Shown in pieces: positions 1 to 8,256 of a DNA stretch of 64,000 nucleotides. The stretch lies in assembly GCA_964352715.1 (NCBI GenBank), contig CAYGSU010000002.1:62001-126000 (forward strand), read 5' to 3'. Position numbers and translations under genes: made by a program. Within the stretch, counting starts at the first letter, position 1. Every line of letters begins with the position of its first letter. The notes under the pieces were generated by a model, which was not told the origin of the DNA, made no database searches, and was given only the letters and a program-made list of their open reading frames with translations. The DNA is from JAVKBW01 sp964352715. GTDB taxonomy: Bacteria > Pseudomonadota > Alphaproteobacteria > UBA8366 > Aestuariispiraceae.

Positions 1-128
1 TGTGCAACCGGCGGATCCAGCGCCTATTACTATATAGTCGTATTCTGTGGAAGTCATTAACAAGTAACTCGAAGCAGATGTAACCAATAGGCCAGTATAG
101 TTACGCTAATGGTCACCTGTAACCAATT
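1..128. other. Window edge, no gene seen
   Basis: AT-richer stretch at the left edge of the window. I see no coding frame, hairpin or RNA gene in it. The first gene ends at 129 on the minus strand, so this is downstream sequence of that gene. Confidence 0.5.
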
Positions 129-536
129 TTATTTTTGGCCGCCGGTTTTGGGGAGTGTGTCCAGCGTGGACAGCCACGGCTGGGCATGACGCGCCCAGAA
201 ATGCGCTTTCGGCGGCAGGTCATTGCGCTGCCGGGCGCTTCCGACGCGAAGACCCAGCATGCGCGGGGCGTCCCCGACAGAGGTCGCATAGATCGGCGAA
301 CCGCAATCCGGGCAAAAGGCCTGTTCGCGCCTGTTGCCGCTTTCGGCAGTTTTTTCGTAGATTTTCAGCGTGCCGGACAAAAGCGCGAAGTCGGCCTCCG
401 GCAGCGGCACGACCGTCCGGAAGGCCGTGCCGGAAAGCTGCTGACAGTCTTCGCAGTGACAAAGGAAAACCTTTTCCGGGTCGATTTCCGCCGTGTAACT
501 GATATTGCCGCAGTGGCAGCCGCCGTCGATTTTCAT
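129..536 (-). CDS. GFA-family (glutathione-dependent formaldehyde-activating enzyme-like) zinc protein
   Basis: 135 residues, the usual length of the single-domain GFA/CENP-V fold. The zinc-binding cysteines are all visible: C7-x-C9 near the N terminus, C26-x-C28-xx-C31, and C75-xx-C78 followed by G-x-P. The family coordinates structural and catalytic zinc. True Gfa enzymes form S-hydroxymethylglutathione, but most short homologues have no proven substrate. The gene lies 6 bp downstream of the 2OG oxygenase gene on the same strand, so the two are probably cotranscribed. The fold assignment is firm; the reaction is unknown. Confidence 0.85.
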   Translation of the reverse strand: MKIDGGCHCGNISYTAEIDPEKVFLCHCEDCQQLSGTAFRTVVPLPEADFALLSGTLKIYEKTAESGNRREQAFCPDCGSPIYATSVGDAPRMLGLRVGSARQRNDLPPKAHFWARHAQPWLSTLDTLPKTGGQK

Positions 537-542
537 TGCCCG

Positions 543-1646
543 CTAGCGCGCCGTCTTCTTGCGCGCCGCCAGAACTTCCTGCGCCGCTTCTTCCGGGTCC
601 GGCAGAACGCCGCGTTCTTCCCAGCGGTAGGCATAGGAATACGAATGCATGTTTTCGATCCAGTATCCGAAATGGGTCGGCGGATACTTGGCCGGGTTTT
701 CCGGGGTCTGGCAGGTCGGCAGGCATTCAACGATGGTGTCGTGGTTGGCAGCGAAGAACAGCGCCATCGAATATCGCTTCTTGCCTGACGAGTTGATCAC
801 CCGGTGCGGAGTCGAAACGAACAGATCGTTCGTCCAGCGCATCATCATATCGCCGATATTGATGATGAAGGTTCCCGGAATCGGCGGCGCTTCGATCCAC
901 CTGCCGGCCCGGTTCTGCACCTGCAGGCCCGGCTGTGTCTGCCAGAGAAGCGTGAAGCTTTCATAATCGGTATGGGCGCCGATACCGACTTTCGCATCCT
1001 TCGGGTCGGTATCCGGATAATAGAGAATGCGAAGCTGCGCGCAGGGCTTGGTGATCAGCGGCTCGAAATAGTCTTCCGGCATGTCGATCGCCATGGCGAA
1101 CAGCCGATACAGGCGTTTGCCCAACCCCATCGCTTCTTCGAAGTAGCGATAGATATCAGTCTGGAATTCCGGCATTTCCGCCGGCCAGACATTCGGCCCC
1201 AGAAGCGCGCTGCCGGCTTTGTAGTCCGGGTCGTCTTCCGGCAGTTCCAGCCCGACTTCGTAGCCTTCCTGAAGATCGACAATTGTCGGGTCGGCACTGA
1301 GCCCGCCGACCGGCACATAGCCCTTGTGGCGTTTTGTCTTCGATACATCGTACTGGCATTTGATGTCTTCCGGCAGATCGTAAAACCGGGTGGCGGTTTC
1401 ATGCGCGGCCTTGATAGCGGCCTCAGGCACACCGTGATTCCTGACATAAAAGAAGCCGACATTGACCGCAGCCTCGCGAATTTGCTTCGCCGCCTGCTGT
1501 TTTGCCGTTTCGTCGTCGCCCATCATGGCGCCGATATCAATGACCGGTATCTTGTCGAAATCCAGCCGTTCGGCGTTAAAGTCCGTTCGGCCGGCAATAT
1601 CGGTTGGGCGAATTTTGACTCCGCTGTCGTAGCTTGGAAGGTCCAC
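543..1646 (-). CDS. 2-oxoglutarate/Fe(II)-dependent dioxygenase, isopenicillin N synthase family
   Basis: 367 residues. The N-terminal DIOX_N-like region (about 33-150) contains IPVIDIG and GFFYVRNHG, typical of the isopenicillin N synthase/flavonol synthase superfamily. The C-terminal double-stranded beta helix carries the iron triad H225-x-D227 (in GAHTDYESFTLL) and H281 (in TPHRVI). R291-x-S293 is the probable 2-oxoglutarate carboxylate anchor. The substrate cannot be deduced. Bacterial relatives act on small molecules, amino acids or nucleobases. The adjacent GFA gene is the only close partner; the divergent DUF1989 gene starts about 200 bp away and may share the promoter region. Confidence 0.87.
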   Translation of the reverse strand: MDLPSYDSGVKIRPTDIAGRTDFNAERLDFDKIPVIDIGAMMGDDETAKQQAAKQIREAAVNVGFFYVRNHGVPEAAIKAAHETATRFYDLPEDIKCQYDVSKTKRHKGYVPVGGLSADPTIVDLQEGYEVGLELPEDDPDYKAGSALLGPNVWPAEMPEFQTDIYRYFEEAMGLGKRLYRLFAMAIDMPEDYFEPLITKPCAQLRILYYPDTDPKDAKVGIGAHTDYESFTLLWQTQPGLQVQNRAGRWIEAPPIPGTFIINIGDMMMRWTNDLFVSTPHRVINSSGKKRYSMALFFAANHDTIVECLPTCQTPENPAKYPPTHFGYWIENMHSYSYAYRWEERGVLPDPEEAAQEVLAARKKTAR

Positions 1647-1851
1647 GATAAAGCCTCGTTGGTCTGGTTGCCTTGTTGTGCCTTAAGTCTGGCGACTTGT
1701 CAGCATACGCCCAATCCATCCCGCCAATCCAGCCCGGATAATACGCTGAAATGACTCAGCAGGCATGCCATCCTCCGCATTGCGTATTTTCCCTGACCAA
1801 TTCTTCGCTATGATGCGTCGCTTACCACGCTGACCAGAAAGGAAGGTTTCG

Positions 1852-2538
1852 ATGACCATGCAGGCTGATCAGGGCCAACCGGATGGCGAAAACGCAACGC
1901 TGGCTTCGCCTATTTCCGCCGATGGGCGGCCGATACCGGGCGAACGTTACCGGATTGCGGAACGGACGGGAAAAGCAGTGATGCTGAACGCCGGCGATGT
2001 GCTTCGTATCATCAACACGCACGGGACACAGGTTTGCGATTTCTGGGCTTTTTCATCTGAGGACCCGCGTGAATTCATGTCGATGGAACATCTGCGGGCG
2101 CAACTGGAAAGCATCATCCCGAAAGTCGGTGAGGCGCTGTATACCAACCGCCGCCGGCCGATCCTGCATTTTCTGGCCGATACGTCCCCCGGTATTCACG
2201 ACACGATTATCGCTGCCTGCGATCTGCACCGGTACCGAAGCCTTGGCGTTGAAACCTATCACGATAACTGCACCGACAATCTTCGCATGGCGATGCTGGC
2301 AATCGGGCGTCGGGCCGCAGAAATTCCGGCGCCGTTTAACCTGTGGATGAATATTCCGGTAAAGCCCGATCACGGTATCGAATGGCGACCGCCGGTTTCG
2401 GCCGCCGGCGACTATGTCGATTTCCGGGCGGAAATGGATTGCATTGCTGTTATGTCGGCCTGTCCGCAGGATCTGATTCCGGTCAACGGCCTCGACAATG
2501 TGCCGGTTGAACTGCATTTCGAGGTCAGAACGCCGTAA
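1852..2538 (+). CDS. DUF1989 (urea carboxylase-associated family) protein
   Basis: 228 residues, a single DUF1989 domain. Family hallmarks seen are GERYRIAERTGKAV near residue 27, the TQVCDFWAF segment near residue 60, and the central YHDNCTDNLRMAM stretch carrying conserved His, Cys and Asn. Members often sit beside urea amidolyase or amine-catabolism genes. Their biochemical role is not settled, although some are annotated as aminomethyltransferase-associated or metal-binding enzymes. An AAGGAAGG Shine-Dalgarno sequence lies a few bases upstream of the ATG and supports this start. The gene is divergent from the 2OG oxygenase gene and upstream of the AEP island; a functional link to phosphonates is not shown. 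Confidence 0.83.
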   Translation: MTMQADQGQPDGENATLASPISADGRPIPGERYRIAERTGKAVMLNAGDVLRIINTHGTQVCDFWAFSSEDPREFMSMEHLRAQLESIIPKVGEALYTNRRRPILHFLADTSPGIHDTIIAACDLHRYRSLGVETYHDNCTDNLRMAMLAIGRRAAEIPAPFNLWMNIPVKPDHGIEWRPPVSAAGDYVDFRAEMDCIAVMSACPQDLIPVNGLDNVPVELHFEVRTP

Positions 2539-2915
2539 CAACCGGGCGGGACACCCTGCGTGCCTAAATGGGTCACGCCGGCGTTCGGTATTTATCTGAT
2601 CTATAGTTGCTATAGGTTTTATCCATTTGATAGATGAAGACTTTCAGATGGATAGTTAGCTTCAAGACGAATGTGTTGTTAAGACACACGGTGAACTGGG
2701 ACGACGTAAACGCGGACATAACAATGTTCGCGGTATCTTGGGGGGCGTCAAAGCGCGGAGAGGCACCTTATTGACAGGTTTCTTAACCGAACTGTCATTT
2801 TAATGCTGCTTTCCAAGCGTATCCCATGCGAATGAAAAGGTCTCGCCCGGCAATAGCCAGTCGAGGCTTAACAGGCGTTTGATTGAACAGGTGACCTAGG
2901 AGGTAAGACACAGCT
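2539..2915. other. Intergenic region upstream of the phosphonate transporter operon
   Basis: 377 bp without a credible gene. It holds the LysR-type box at 2612-2626, preceded by an inverted CTATAG repeat, and a strong Shine-Dalgarno sequence (AGGAGG at 2898-2903) for the binding-protein gene. I see no RNA gene. The promoter of the phnS2-T2-U2 operon is expected here. Confidence 0.6.
2612..2626 (+). promoter_or_regulatory. Putative LysR-type operator (ATAG-N7-CCAT)
   Basis: The 15-mer ATAGGTTTTATCCAT fits the T-N11-A LysR box. It differs by one base from the box at 8141-8155 (read on the minus strand) that overlaps the start of the LysR gene of this cluster. Two copies at the two promoters of one pathway make it the likely recognition site of that regulator. 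A CTATAG inverted repeat lies just upstream. Confidence 0.6.
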
Positions 2916-3953
2916 ATGGGAAAATATAATCTGAAGCACGCGATGGCGGCGGTGGGGGCTCTTGGCTTCGCCTTCGGTCTTGGCGTCAATATCGCGAAGG
3001 CGGACACCGAACTGACGGTCTACACCGCCGTGGAAGCGGAAGACCTGAAGCGGTACGCGGAAACTTTCAACAAGGAACACCCCGATATAACAATCAACTG
3101 GGTGCGGGATTCCACAGGCATCGTGACCGCCAAACTGCTGGCCGAGAAGAACAATCCGCAGGCTGATGTGGTCTGGGGCCTTGCTGCGACCTCGCTGCTG
3201 TTGCTGAAAAGCGAAGGCATGCTTGAGCCTTATGCGCCGAAGGGCGTGGAAAAGCTTGATCCCAAGTTTGTCGACAACTCCGATCCACCGACCTGGACCG
3301 GCATGGACGCATGGGTCGCTTCGGTCTGCTACAACACGGTCGAAGCAGAAAAGGCCGGCCTGACGCCGCCCAAATCCTGGAAAGACCTGACCAAGCCGAT
3401 GTATGAAGGCCATGTCATCATGCCGAATCCGGCTTCGTCCGGCACCGGCTTCCTTGATGTTTCGAGCTGGCTGCAGATGTTCGGCGAAGAAGGCGGCTGG
3501 GAATATATGGATGCCCTGCACAACAACATTGCACGGTACACGCATTCCGGCTCCAAGCCTTGCAAGCTGGCTGCTGCTGGTGAAGTTGCGATTGGTGTCT
3601 CCTTTGCTTTCCGGGGGGCAAAATCAAAGGCTGAAGGCGCACCGCTTGAAATCATTGTACCGGAAGAAGGCGTTGGCTGGGACATGGAAGCGACCGCGAT
3701 CATCGCCGGTACGTCCAAACTGGATGCAGCAAAGACCCTGGTCGATTGGACAGTCACGAAAACCGCCAATGAAATGTACAATACCGGCTATGCTGTTGTC
3801 GCCATGCCGGGCGTTGCCAAGCCGGTTGAACATTTCCCGCCCAATCTTCTCGAAAAAATGATTGCGAACGACTTTGAATTCGCCGCCAACAATCGTGAAC
3901 GCATTCTTGAAGAATGGACCAAACGCTATGACGGCAAGTCGGAAGAAAAGTAG
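2916..3953 (+). CDS. phnS2: Periplasmic 2-aminoethylphosphonate-binding protein of ABC transporter
   Basis: 345 residues. A signal peptide (K-rich start, hydrophobic core to about residue 26) ends at a likely AKA|D cleavage site. The mature protein is a type II, Fe3+/sulfate-like binding fold (TVYTA start, WVRDSTG loop, ADVVWG, GTGF). It matches my knowledge of the PhnS2 group linked to phnT2/phnU2 and to phnW. The protein should deliver AEP to the membrane components encoded downstream. AGGAGG 12 bp upstream supports the start. A terminator-like hairpin separates this gene from the ATPase gene, as is common for binding proteins needed in excess. Confidence 0.85.
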   Translation: MGKYNLKHAMAAVGALGFAFGLGVNIAKADTELTVYTAVEAEDLKRYAETFNKEHPDITINWVRDSTGIVTAKLLAEKNNPQADVVWGLAATSLLLLKSEGMLEPYAPKGVEKLDPKFVDNSDPPTWTGMDAWVASVCYNTVEAEKAGLTPPKSWKDLTKPMYEGHVIMPNPASSGTGFLDVSSWLQMFGEEGGWEYMDALHNNIARYTHSGSKPCKLAAAGEVAIGVSFAFRGAKSKAEGAPLEIIVPEEGVGWDMEATAIIAGTSKLDAAKTLVDWTVTKTANEMYNTGYAVVAMPGVAKPVEHFPPNLLEKMIANDFEFAANNRERILEEWTKRYDGKSEEK

Positions 3954-4026
3954 AACCGACGCGTCAATCCGGCAGAATCCGGACGAAAACAGGTGCGAAA
4001 AGAAATCAGTTAAGTCTTCATAATCT

Positions 4027-4063
4027 GACCGGCGATTGAGTTTTCAGTCGCCGGTCTTTGTTT
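4027..4063 (+). terminator. Hairpin with T-rich tail between binding-protein and ATPase genes
   Basis: The arms 4027-4039 and 4044-4056 form a 13-bp stem with one G-T pair around a 4-base loop, followed by TTTGTTT. This is a good intrinsic terminator or attenuator. Its place inside the transporter operon suggests partial termination, giving more binding protein than permease. Confidence 0.75.
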
Positions 4064-4145
4064 ACATACTGATTTTGCGCTTTACTGATAAGAATGGAAT
4101 TGTCGGCCATTGGCTTGGACGACAGGTTGGGGGACGTGCCGCGCT

Positions 4146-5231
4146 ATGCAGACACAGAATGATAGAAGCCCGTATCTGCGCATCGAGGGTCTGGTTAAAA
4201 AATTTGGTGATTTTACCGCCCTTGAGGATATATCTCTCGATGTCTACGAAGGAGAGTTCATTTGCTTTCTGGGGCCGTCAGGCTGCGGCAAGACAACATT
4301 GCTGCGGGCGATCGCCGGACTGGACATTCAGACGTACGGTTCCATCGAACAAAACGGGCTGGATGTATCGAACCTGCCGCCATCGGAACGCGATTTCGGG
4401 ATTGTATTCCAGTCCTACGCGCTGTTTCCCAATCTGACGATCGAAAAGAACATATCGTACGGTCTGGAAAACATCGGCCGTTCCAAAAGCGAAATAAACA
4501 AACGTGTGACGGAATTGCTGGATTTGATCGGCCTGCCCGATCAGAGAAAGAAGTATCCGGCGCAATTGTCGGGCGGACAGCAGCAGCGCATTGCTCTGGC
4601 GCGCGCGTTGGCGATGTCGCCCGGTCTGTTGCTTCTTGATGAACCGCTGTCGGCGCTTGATGCCAAGGTGCGGGGCCATCTGCGGCACGAGATCAAGGAA
4701 CTGCAGCGCCGGCTTGGCGTCACCACTATAATGGTCACCCATGATCAGGAAGAAGCCCTGACAATGGCGGACCGCATCGTGGTGATGAATCAGGGTGTGA
4801 TCGACCAGGTCGGTACACCGACGGAAATCTATGGGTCGCCCGAAACTTTGTTTGTCGCGGATTTCATCGGTGCGATGAACCACATTCCGGCCATTGCCGA
4901 AGCGGACAACATCGCGCGGATTGGCGATTTGAAATTGTCCTGCGCGCCGAACAGCGTGGAAGTTGGTCAGCAGGGCGTGCTGGCGATGCGGCCTGAAGAT
5001 GTCGTGCCCGGTGGTTTGGAGAGCGACCCGAACAGCCTGAAAGTGATTGTCGAGGAGATGGAGTTTTATGGTGCTTTCTGGCGCGCCCAGTTGGGCGGCG
5101 GCGACCTGGGGGATGTCAAGATTGAGGCAGATTTCTCAGTGAATGCGATCCGTCGGCTGAACCTGTCTGTCGATAAGGAAATTACGGTCTCCTTTCCCAG
5201 TGAACGCCTTCGCTTTTTCCGCGCGGCCTAG
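4146..5231 (+). CDS. phnT2: ATP-binding protein of 2-aminoethylphosphonate ABC transporter
   Basis: 361 residues, a cytoplasmic ATPase of the CUT1/Fe-POT class. Walker A GPSGCGKT is at 43-50, the Q-loop at FQSYALFP (87-94), the signature SGGQQQR at 141-147, Walker B LLLLDEP at 160-166, and the switch His in THDQ near 198. A C-terminal TOBE-like region (about 240-361) follows. An in-frame upstream ATG at 4110 would add residues unlike the family; the start at MQTQND fits better. The next gene encodes its permease 13 bp downstream. Specificity for AEP is inferred from the phnW-A-Y context. Confidence 0.87.
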   Translation: MQTQNDRSPYLRIEGLVKKFGDFTALEDISLDVYEGEFICFLGPSGCGKTTLLRAIAGLDIQTYGSIEQNGLDVSNLPPSERDFGIVFQSYALFPNLTIEKNISYGLENIGRSKSEINKRVTELLDLIGLPDQRKKYPAQLSGGQQQRIALARALAMSPGLLLLDEPLSALDAKVRGHLRHEIKELQRRLGVTTIMVTHDQEEALTMADRIVVMNQGVIDQVGTPTEIYGSPETLFVADFIGAMNHIPAIAEADNIARIGDLKLSCAPNSVEVGQQGVLAMRPEDVVPGGLESDPNSLKVIVEEMEFYGAFWRAQLGGGDLGDVKIEADFSVNAIRRLNLSVDKEITVSFPSERLRFFRAA

Positions 5232-5244
5232 GAAGGTCGGATAG

Positions 5245-7257
5245 ATGGCAAGTCTCGCAGAAACGACATCGCAACAGCAGCTGCACAAAGTCAAACCGAA
5301 GCTTTCCGGTGACGATTGGGCGATGCGCGGCATCATGTTGATCGTCGGAATTTATCTGCTGGTTACACTGGCGTTTCCCCTCTATGCGATCCTGTCGAAG
5401 TCATTTTCGACCTATGCCTACGATTTGACCGGGTTCGAGATACAGGTGGACAAGGGAGACGGATGGAGTGAACCGGTCACGCTGGCTGAACTTAACCGGC
5501 AGATAGGACTTTACGAACCGGACGATTTGGCGACTTCCGGTGACGGTCGTCTGGAGCTGACACCGTTTTTCGAGGATTTCAGCTTCCGGGCACCGACCCT
5601 GTACCGGTTGCGCATCACCATGCCGGATGGCCGGTTTCTGTTCGGTAGCGAACAGATTACCGGTTCCGAGTGGCACGAGTATTCCAGCAATGATTTTCGA
5701 CGGATTACGGTTCGTCCGTCACAAAGTATCGGGTTTTCCAACTTTACGGACTATATCTCGAATCCGGCTTTGTCACAGTCGATCGGCAATTCGCTGTTCA
5801 TTTCAGTTTTGGGAACCGTCATCACCGTTACTCTGGCTTTCGGGTTTTCCTACGCGTTGAACCGAAGCTGCATGAGGTTCAAGGGGTTCTTCCGGCTGGT
5901 TGCGATGGCGCCCATTCTGGTGCCGTCGCTGTTGCCGGGTATCGCCCTGATCTATCTGTTCGGCAATCAGGGTATCTTCAAGGAGCTGTTACTTGGGGAA
6001 TCCATCTACGGGCCGATTGGCATTATCATCGGATCGGTGTTCTTCACTTTCCCGCATGCGATGATCATCATCTCGACCGCGCTGGCGATTTCGGATGCGC
6101 GCCTGTACGAGGCGGCGGATTCACTCCGGACCGGCAAGATGCGGGCGTTCTGGACCATCACCCTGCCGAACGCACGCTACGGGCTGATCTCTGCCGCCTT
6201 CGTCGTGTTCAACCTGATCATTACGGATTTCGGTCTGCCGAAGGTGATCGGCGGTCAGTACAACGTGCTGGCGGTCGATATCTACAAGCAGGTTATCGGT
6301 CAGCAGAATTTTGAAATGGGGGCCGTTGTTTCGGTCGTTCTGTTGCTGCCGGCGGTGATTGCCTTCGCTGTCGACCGGTATATCCAGCGTAAACAGGTAT
6401 CGCAGTTCTCTGCCCGATCAGTTGCGCTTGAGCCGAAGCCGAAAAAGGCCTTCGACCGGACCATGTTCTGCTACTGCGCGATGGTTTCCGTGTTCATCGT
6501 CGGTATTCTTGCGATCTGCCAGTATGCGGCGCTCATAAAGTTCTGGCCTTATGATCTGAGCCTCAGTCTGAAAAACTACAACTTCGATGTCATGGATGGC
6601 GGCGGCTGGGACGCCTACTACAATTCCATCATCCTCGGGCTTCTGACGGCAGCAACGGGAACGATCATCGTTTTCATCGGCGCGTACATTGTCGAGAAAA
6701 CAAACGGCTTCCATGTCGGGCGCGGGTTTTTCCAGTTCCTGGCGATGATGCCGATGGCCATTCCCGGCATGGTGCTCGGCCTTGCCTATATCTTCTTTTT
6801 CAACAACCCGGCCAATCCGCTGTCGTTCCTGTACGGTACGATGGCGATTCTGGTGATCTGCTCGGTAACGCACTTTTACACCGTATCGCATCTGACGGCG
6901 CTGACCGCGCTGAAACAGATGGACCGGGAGTTCGAATTTGTTTCCGCATCGCTGAAACAGCCGTTCTACAAGCTGTTTTCCCGGGTCACCGTGCCTGTTT
7001 GTGTGCCGGCGATTCTCGATATCTCGATTTATCTTTTCGTGAATGCAATGACGACAGTATCGGCAGTGGTGTTCCTGTATTCACCGGATACCGCGCTGGC
7101 TTCGGTTGCGGTGCTGAACATGGACGATGCCGGCGACATCGCGCCCGCCGCCGCGATGGGCATGATGATCTTCTACACCAATACCGGCGCACGTCTGTTG
7201 CATCTTTTGAGCTCAAAAGTTTTGCTGACCCGAACCCAGGCCTGGCGGCGGCGTTAG
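5245..7257 (+). CDS. phnU2: Fused two-domain permease of 2-aminoethylphosphonate ABC transporter
   Basis: 670 residues, two binding-protein-dependent permease domains in one chain. Domain one spans about 160-385 with an EAA-like loop (YEAADSLRTGK). Domain two spans about 415-670 with its own EAA-like loop (FEFVSASLKQ). It is about 100 residues longer than usual. The excess lies after the first membrane helix (residues 29-52) as a hydrophilic segment, about 61-160, that should face the periplasm. GGAAGG precedes the ATG. It should form the channel for the ATPase and the binding protein encoded upstream. Confidence 0.86.
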   Translation: MASLAETTSQQQLHKVKPKLSGDDWAMRGIMLIVGIYLLVTLAFPLYAILSKSFSTYAYDLTGFEIQVDKGDGWSEPVTLAELNRQIGLYEPDDLATSGDGRLELTPFFEDFSFRAPTLYRLRITMPDGRFLFGSEQITGSEWHEYSSNDFRRITVRPSQSIGFSNFTDYISNPALSQSIGNSLFISVLGTVITVTLAFGFSYALNRSCMRFKGFFRLVAMAPILVPSLLPGIALIYLFGNQGIFKELLLGESIYGPIGIIIGSVFFTFPHAMIIISTALAISDARLYEAADSLRTGKMRAFWTITLPNARYGLISAAFVVFNLIITDFGLPKVIGGQYNVLAVDIYKQVIGQQNFEMGAVVSVVLLLPAVIAFAVDRYIQRKQVSQFSARSVALEPKPKKAFDRTMFCYCAMVSVFIVGILAICQYAALIKFWPYDLSLSLKNYNFDVMDGGGWDAYYNSIILGLLTAATGTIIVFIGAYIVEKTNGFHVGRGFFQFLAMMPMAIPGMVLGLAYIFFFNNPANPLSFLYGTMAILVICSVTHFYTVSHLTALTALKQMDREFEFVSASLKQPFYKLFSRVTVPVCVPAILDISIYLFVNAMTTVSAVVFLYSPDTALASVAVLNMDDAGDIAPAAAMGMMIFYTNTGARLLHLLSSKVLLTRTQAWRRR

Positions 7258-7269
7258 AATTTCGTGGAT

Positions 7270-8142
7270 TCAGTGCGCCATTTTCCGTTCTTCCACCAGT
7301 TCGAAAAAGGCTGAAATCGTCGGGTCGCGCAGCCTGTGCTTCAGGCAGGCGGCATATTCAACCATCTGCGGCGAAGAATCCGACAGGACCAGCTTGTGAA
7401 TGCGGTCGTCATGCCCGAATTCCGCTTCGCTGACGATGCCGATGCCAAGACCGACCGCCACGGCTTCCAGAATGGCCTCGCGGCTGCCGATTTCCATGAC
7501 ATCGCCCAGTTTTACGCCGCGCTGCGCCAAGGTGGATTCTAGAAGGGCGCGGGTGGTTGACCCTTGTTCGCGCAACAGCATCGTCTGCTCGGCCAGGTTT
7601 TCAAGCTTGATGCTGCGGCGGCGCGCCCAGGCATGTCCTCTGCTGACCGCAACGACCAGCGGATCGGTCTTGTAGGGCACAATATGCAGTTTGGCGCTTT
7701 TACCCATTTCGGCCAGAATGCCGACATCGCAGGCTTCCGAATGCAGATCCCGCATGACCGTTTCGGAGTTTCCGAAATTGATCTGCTGCGACACGGTCGG
7801 AAAGCGCTGCACGAAAGCCGCCATCAGTGGCAGCACGCAATAGGGGGCGTCGGCACTGATCTTAAGCCGACCCTTGATCAGCCCCTTGGCCGTGGTCAGC
7901 AGCCGGTGTGCTTCAGCTTCGGTTGCAAAGTATTGTTCCGTGATGTCCAGCAGCGCCTTGCCGAAATCTGTCGTTTCGATGGTCCGGCCCGACCGGCGAA
8001 AAAGCTGGATGCCGTAGCCGTCCTCCAGCGCGCTGACATGGCTGGACAGCGTTGGCTGCGACAATCTCAGCGCCGTTGCGGCTTTGGTAAAGCTGCCCTG
8101 GGTGGCGACGGCGTGAAAGGCGCGAAGCTGTGAATGATTCAT
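7270..8142 (-). CDS. LysR-family regulator of the phosphonate cluster
   Basis: 290 residues. The N-terminal winged helix (3-62) shows the LysR signature: FTKAATALRLSQPTLSSHVSALE. A type 2 periplasmic-binding-like effector domain covers about 90-290. The gene converges on the permease gene and is divergent from phnW, the classical arrangement of a LysR regulator and its target. A 15-bp LysR box overlaps its own start codon, which suggests autorepression, and a second copy precedes the transporter operon. The likely effector is AEP or a pathway intermediate such as phosphonoacetaldehyde; this is an inference from context. Confidence 0.85.
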   Translation of the reverse strand: MNHSQLRAFHAVATQGSFTKAATALRLSQPTLSSHVSALEDGYGIQLFRRSGRTIETTDFGKALLDITEQYFATEAEAHRLLTTAKGLIKGRLKISADAPYCVLPLMAAFVQRFPTVSQQINFGNSETVMRDLHSEACDVGILAEMGKSAKLHIVPYKTDPLVVAVSRGHAWARRRSIKLENLAEQTMLLREQGSTTRALLESTLAQRGVKLGDVMEIGSREAILEAVAVGLGIGIVSEAEFGHDDRIHKLVLSDSSPQMVEYAACLKHRLRDPTISAFFELVEERKMAH

Positions 8143-8155
8143 AGATAAAACCTAT
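8141..8155 (-). promoter_or_regulatory. Putative LysR-type operator (ATAG-N7-CTAT) at lysR/phnW promoter
   Basis: Read on the minus strand, the 15-mer is ATAGGTTTTATCTAT. It is an ATAG-N7-CTAT inverted repeat of T-N11-A form that overlaps the lysR start codon. It matches 14 of 15 bases of the box upstream of the transporter operon at 2612-2626. It lies about 100 bp upstream of the phnW start on the other strand. Confidence 0.62.
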
Positions 8156-8256
8156 GACACTAGTCGTTATTATGAATTGGAGAATTGCAACATAACTCCT
8201 TTATATTCAAGTCCAATCGCAAACGATTGCAGGCCATCTCGCACAGGAGCTTTACA

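Noticed and set aside
804..1754. 316-residue open frame antisense to the 2OG dioxygenase gene
   Set aside because: The minus-strand gene has all catalytic residues of its family; the plus-strand frame has no recognisable motif or ribosome binding site.
4110..4145. Upstream ATG that would lengthen the ATPase gene by 12 residues
   Set aside because: The extra residues do not resemble the family and the ATG at 4146 gives a normal N terminus.
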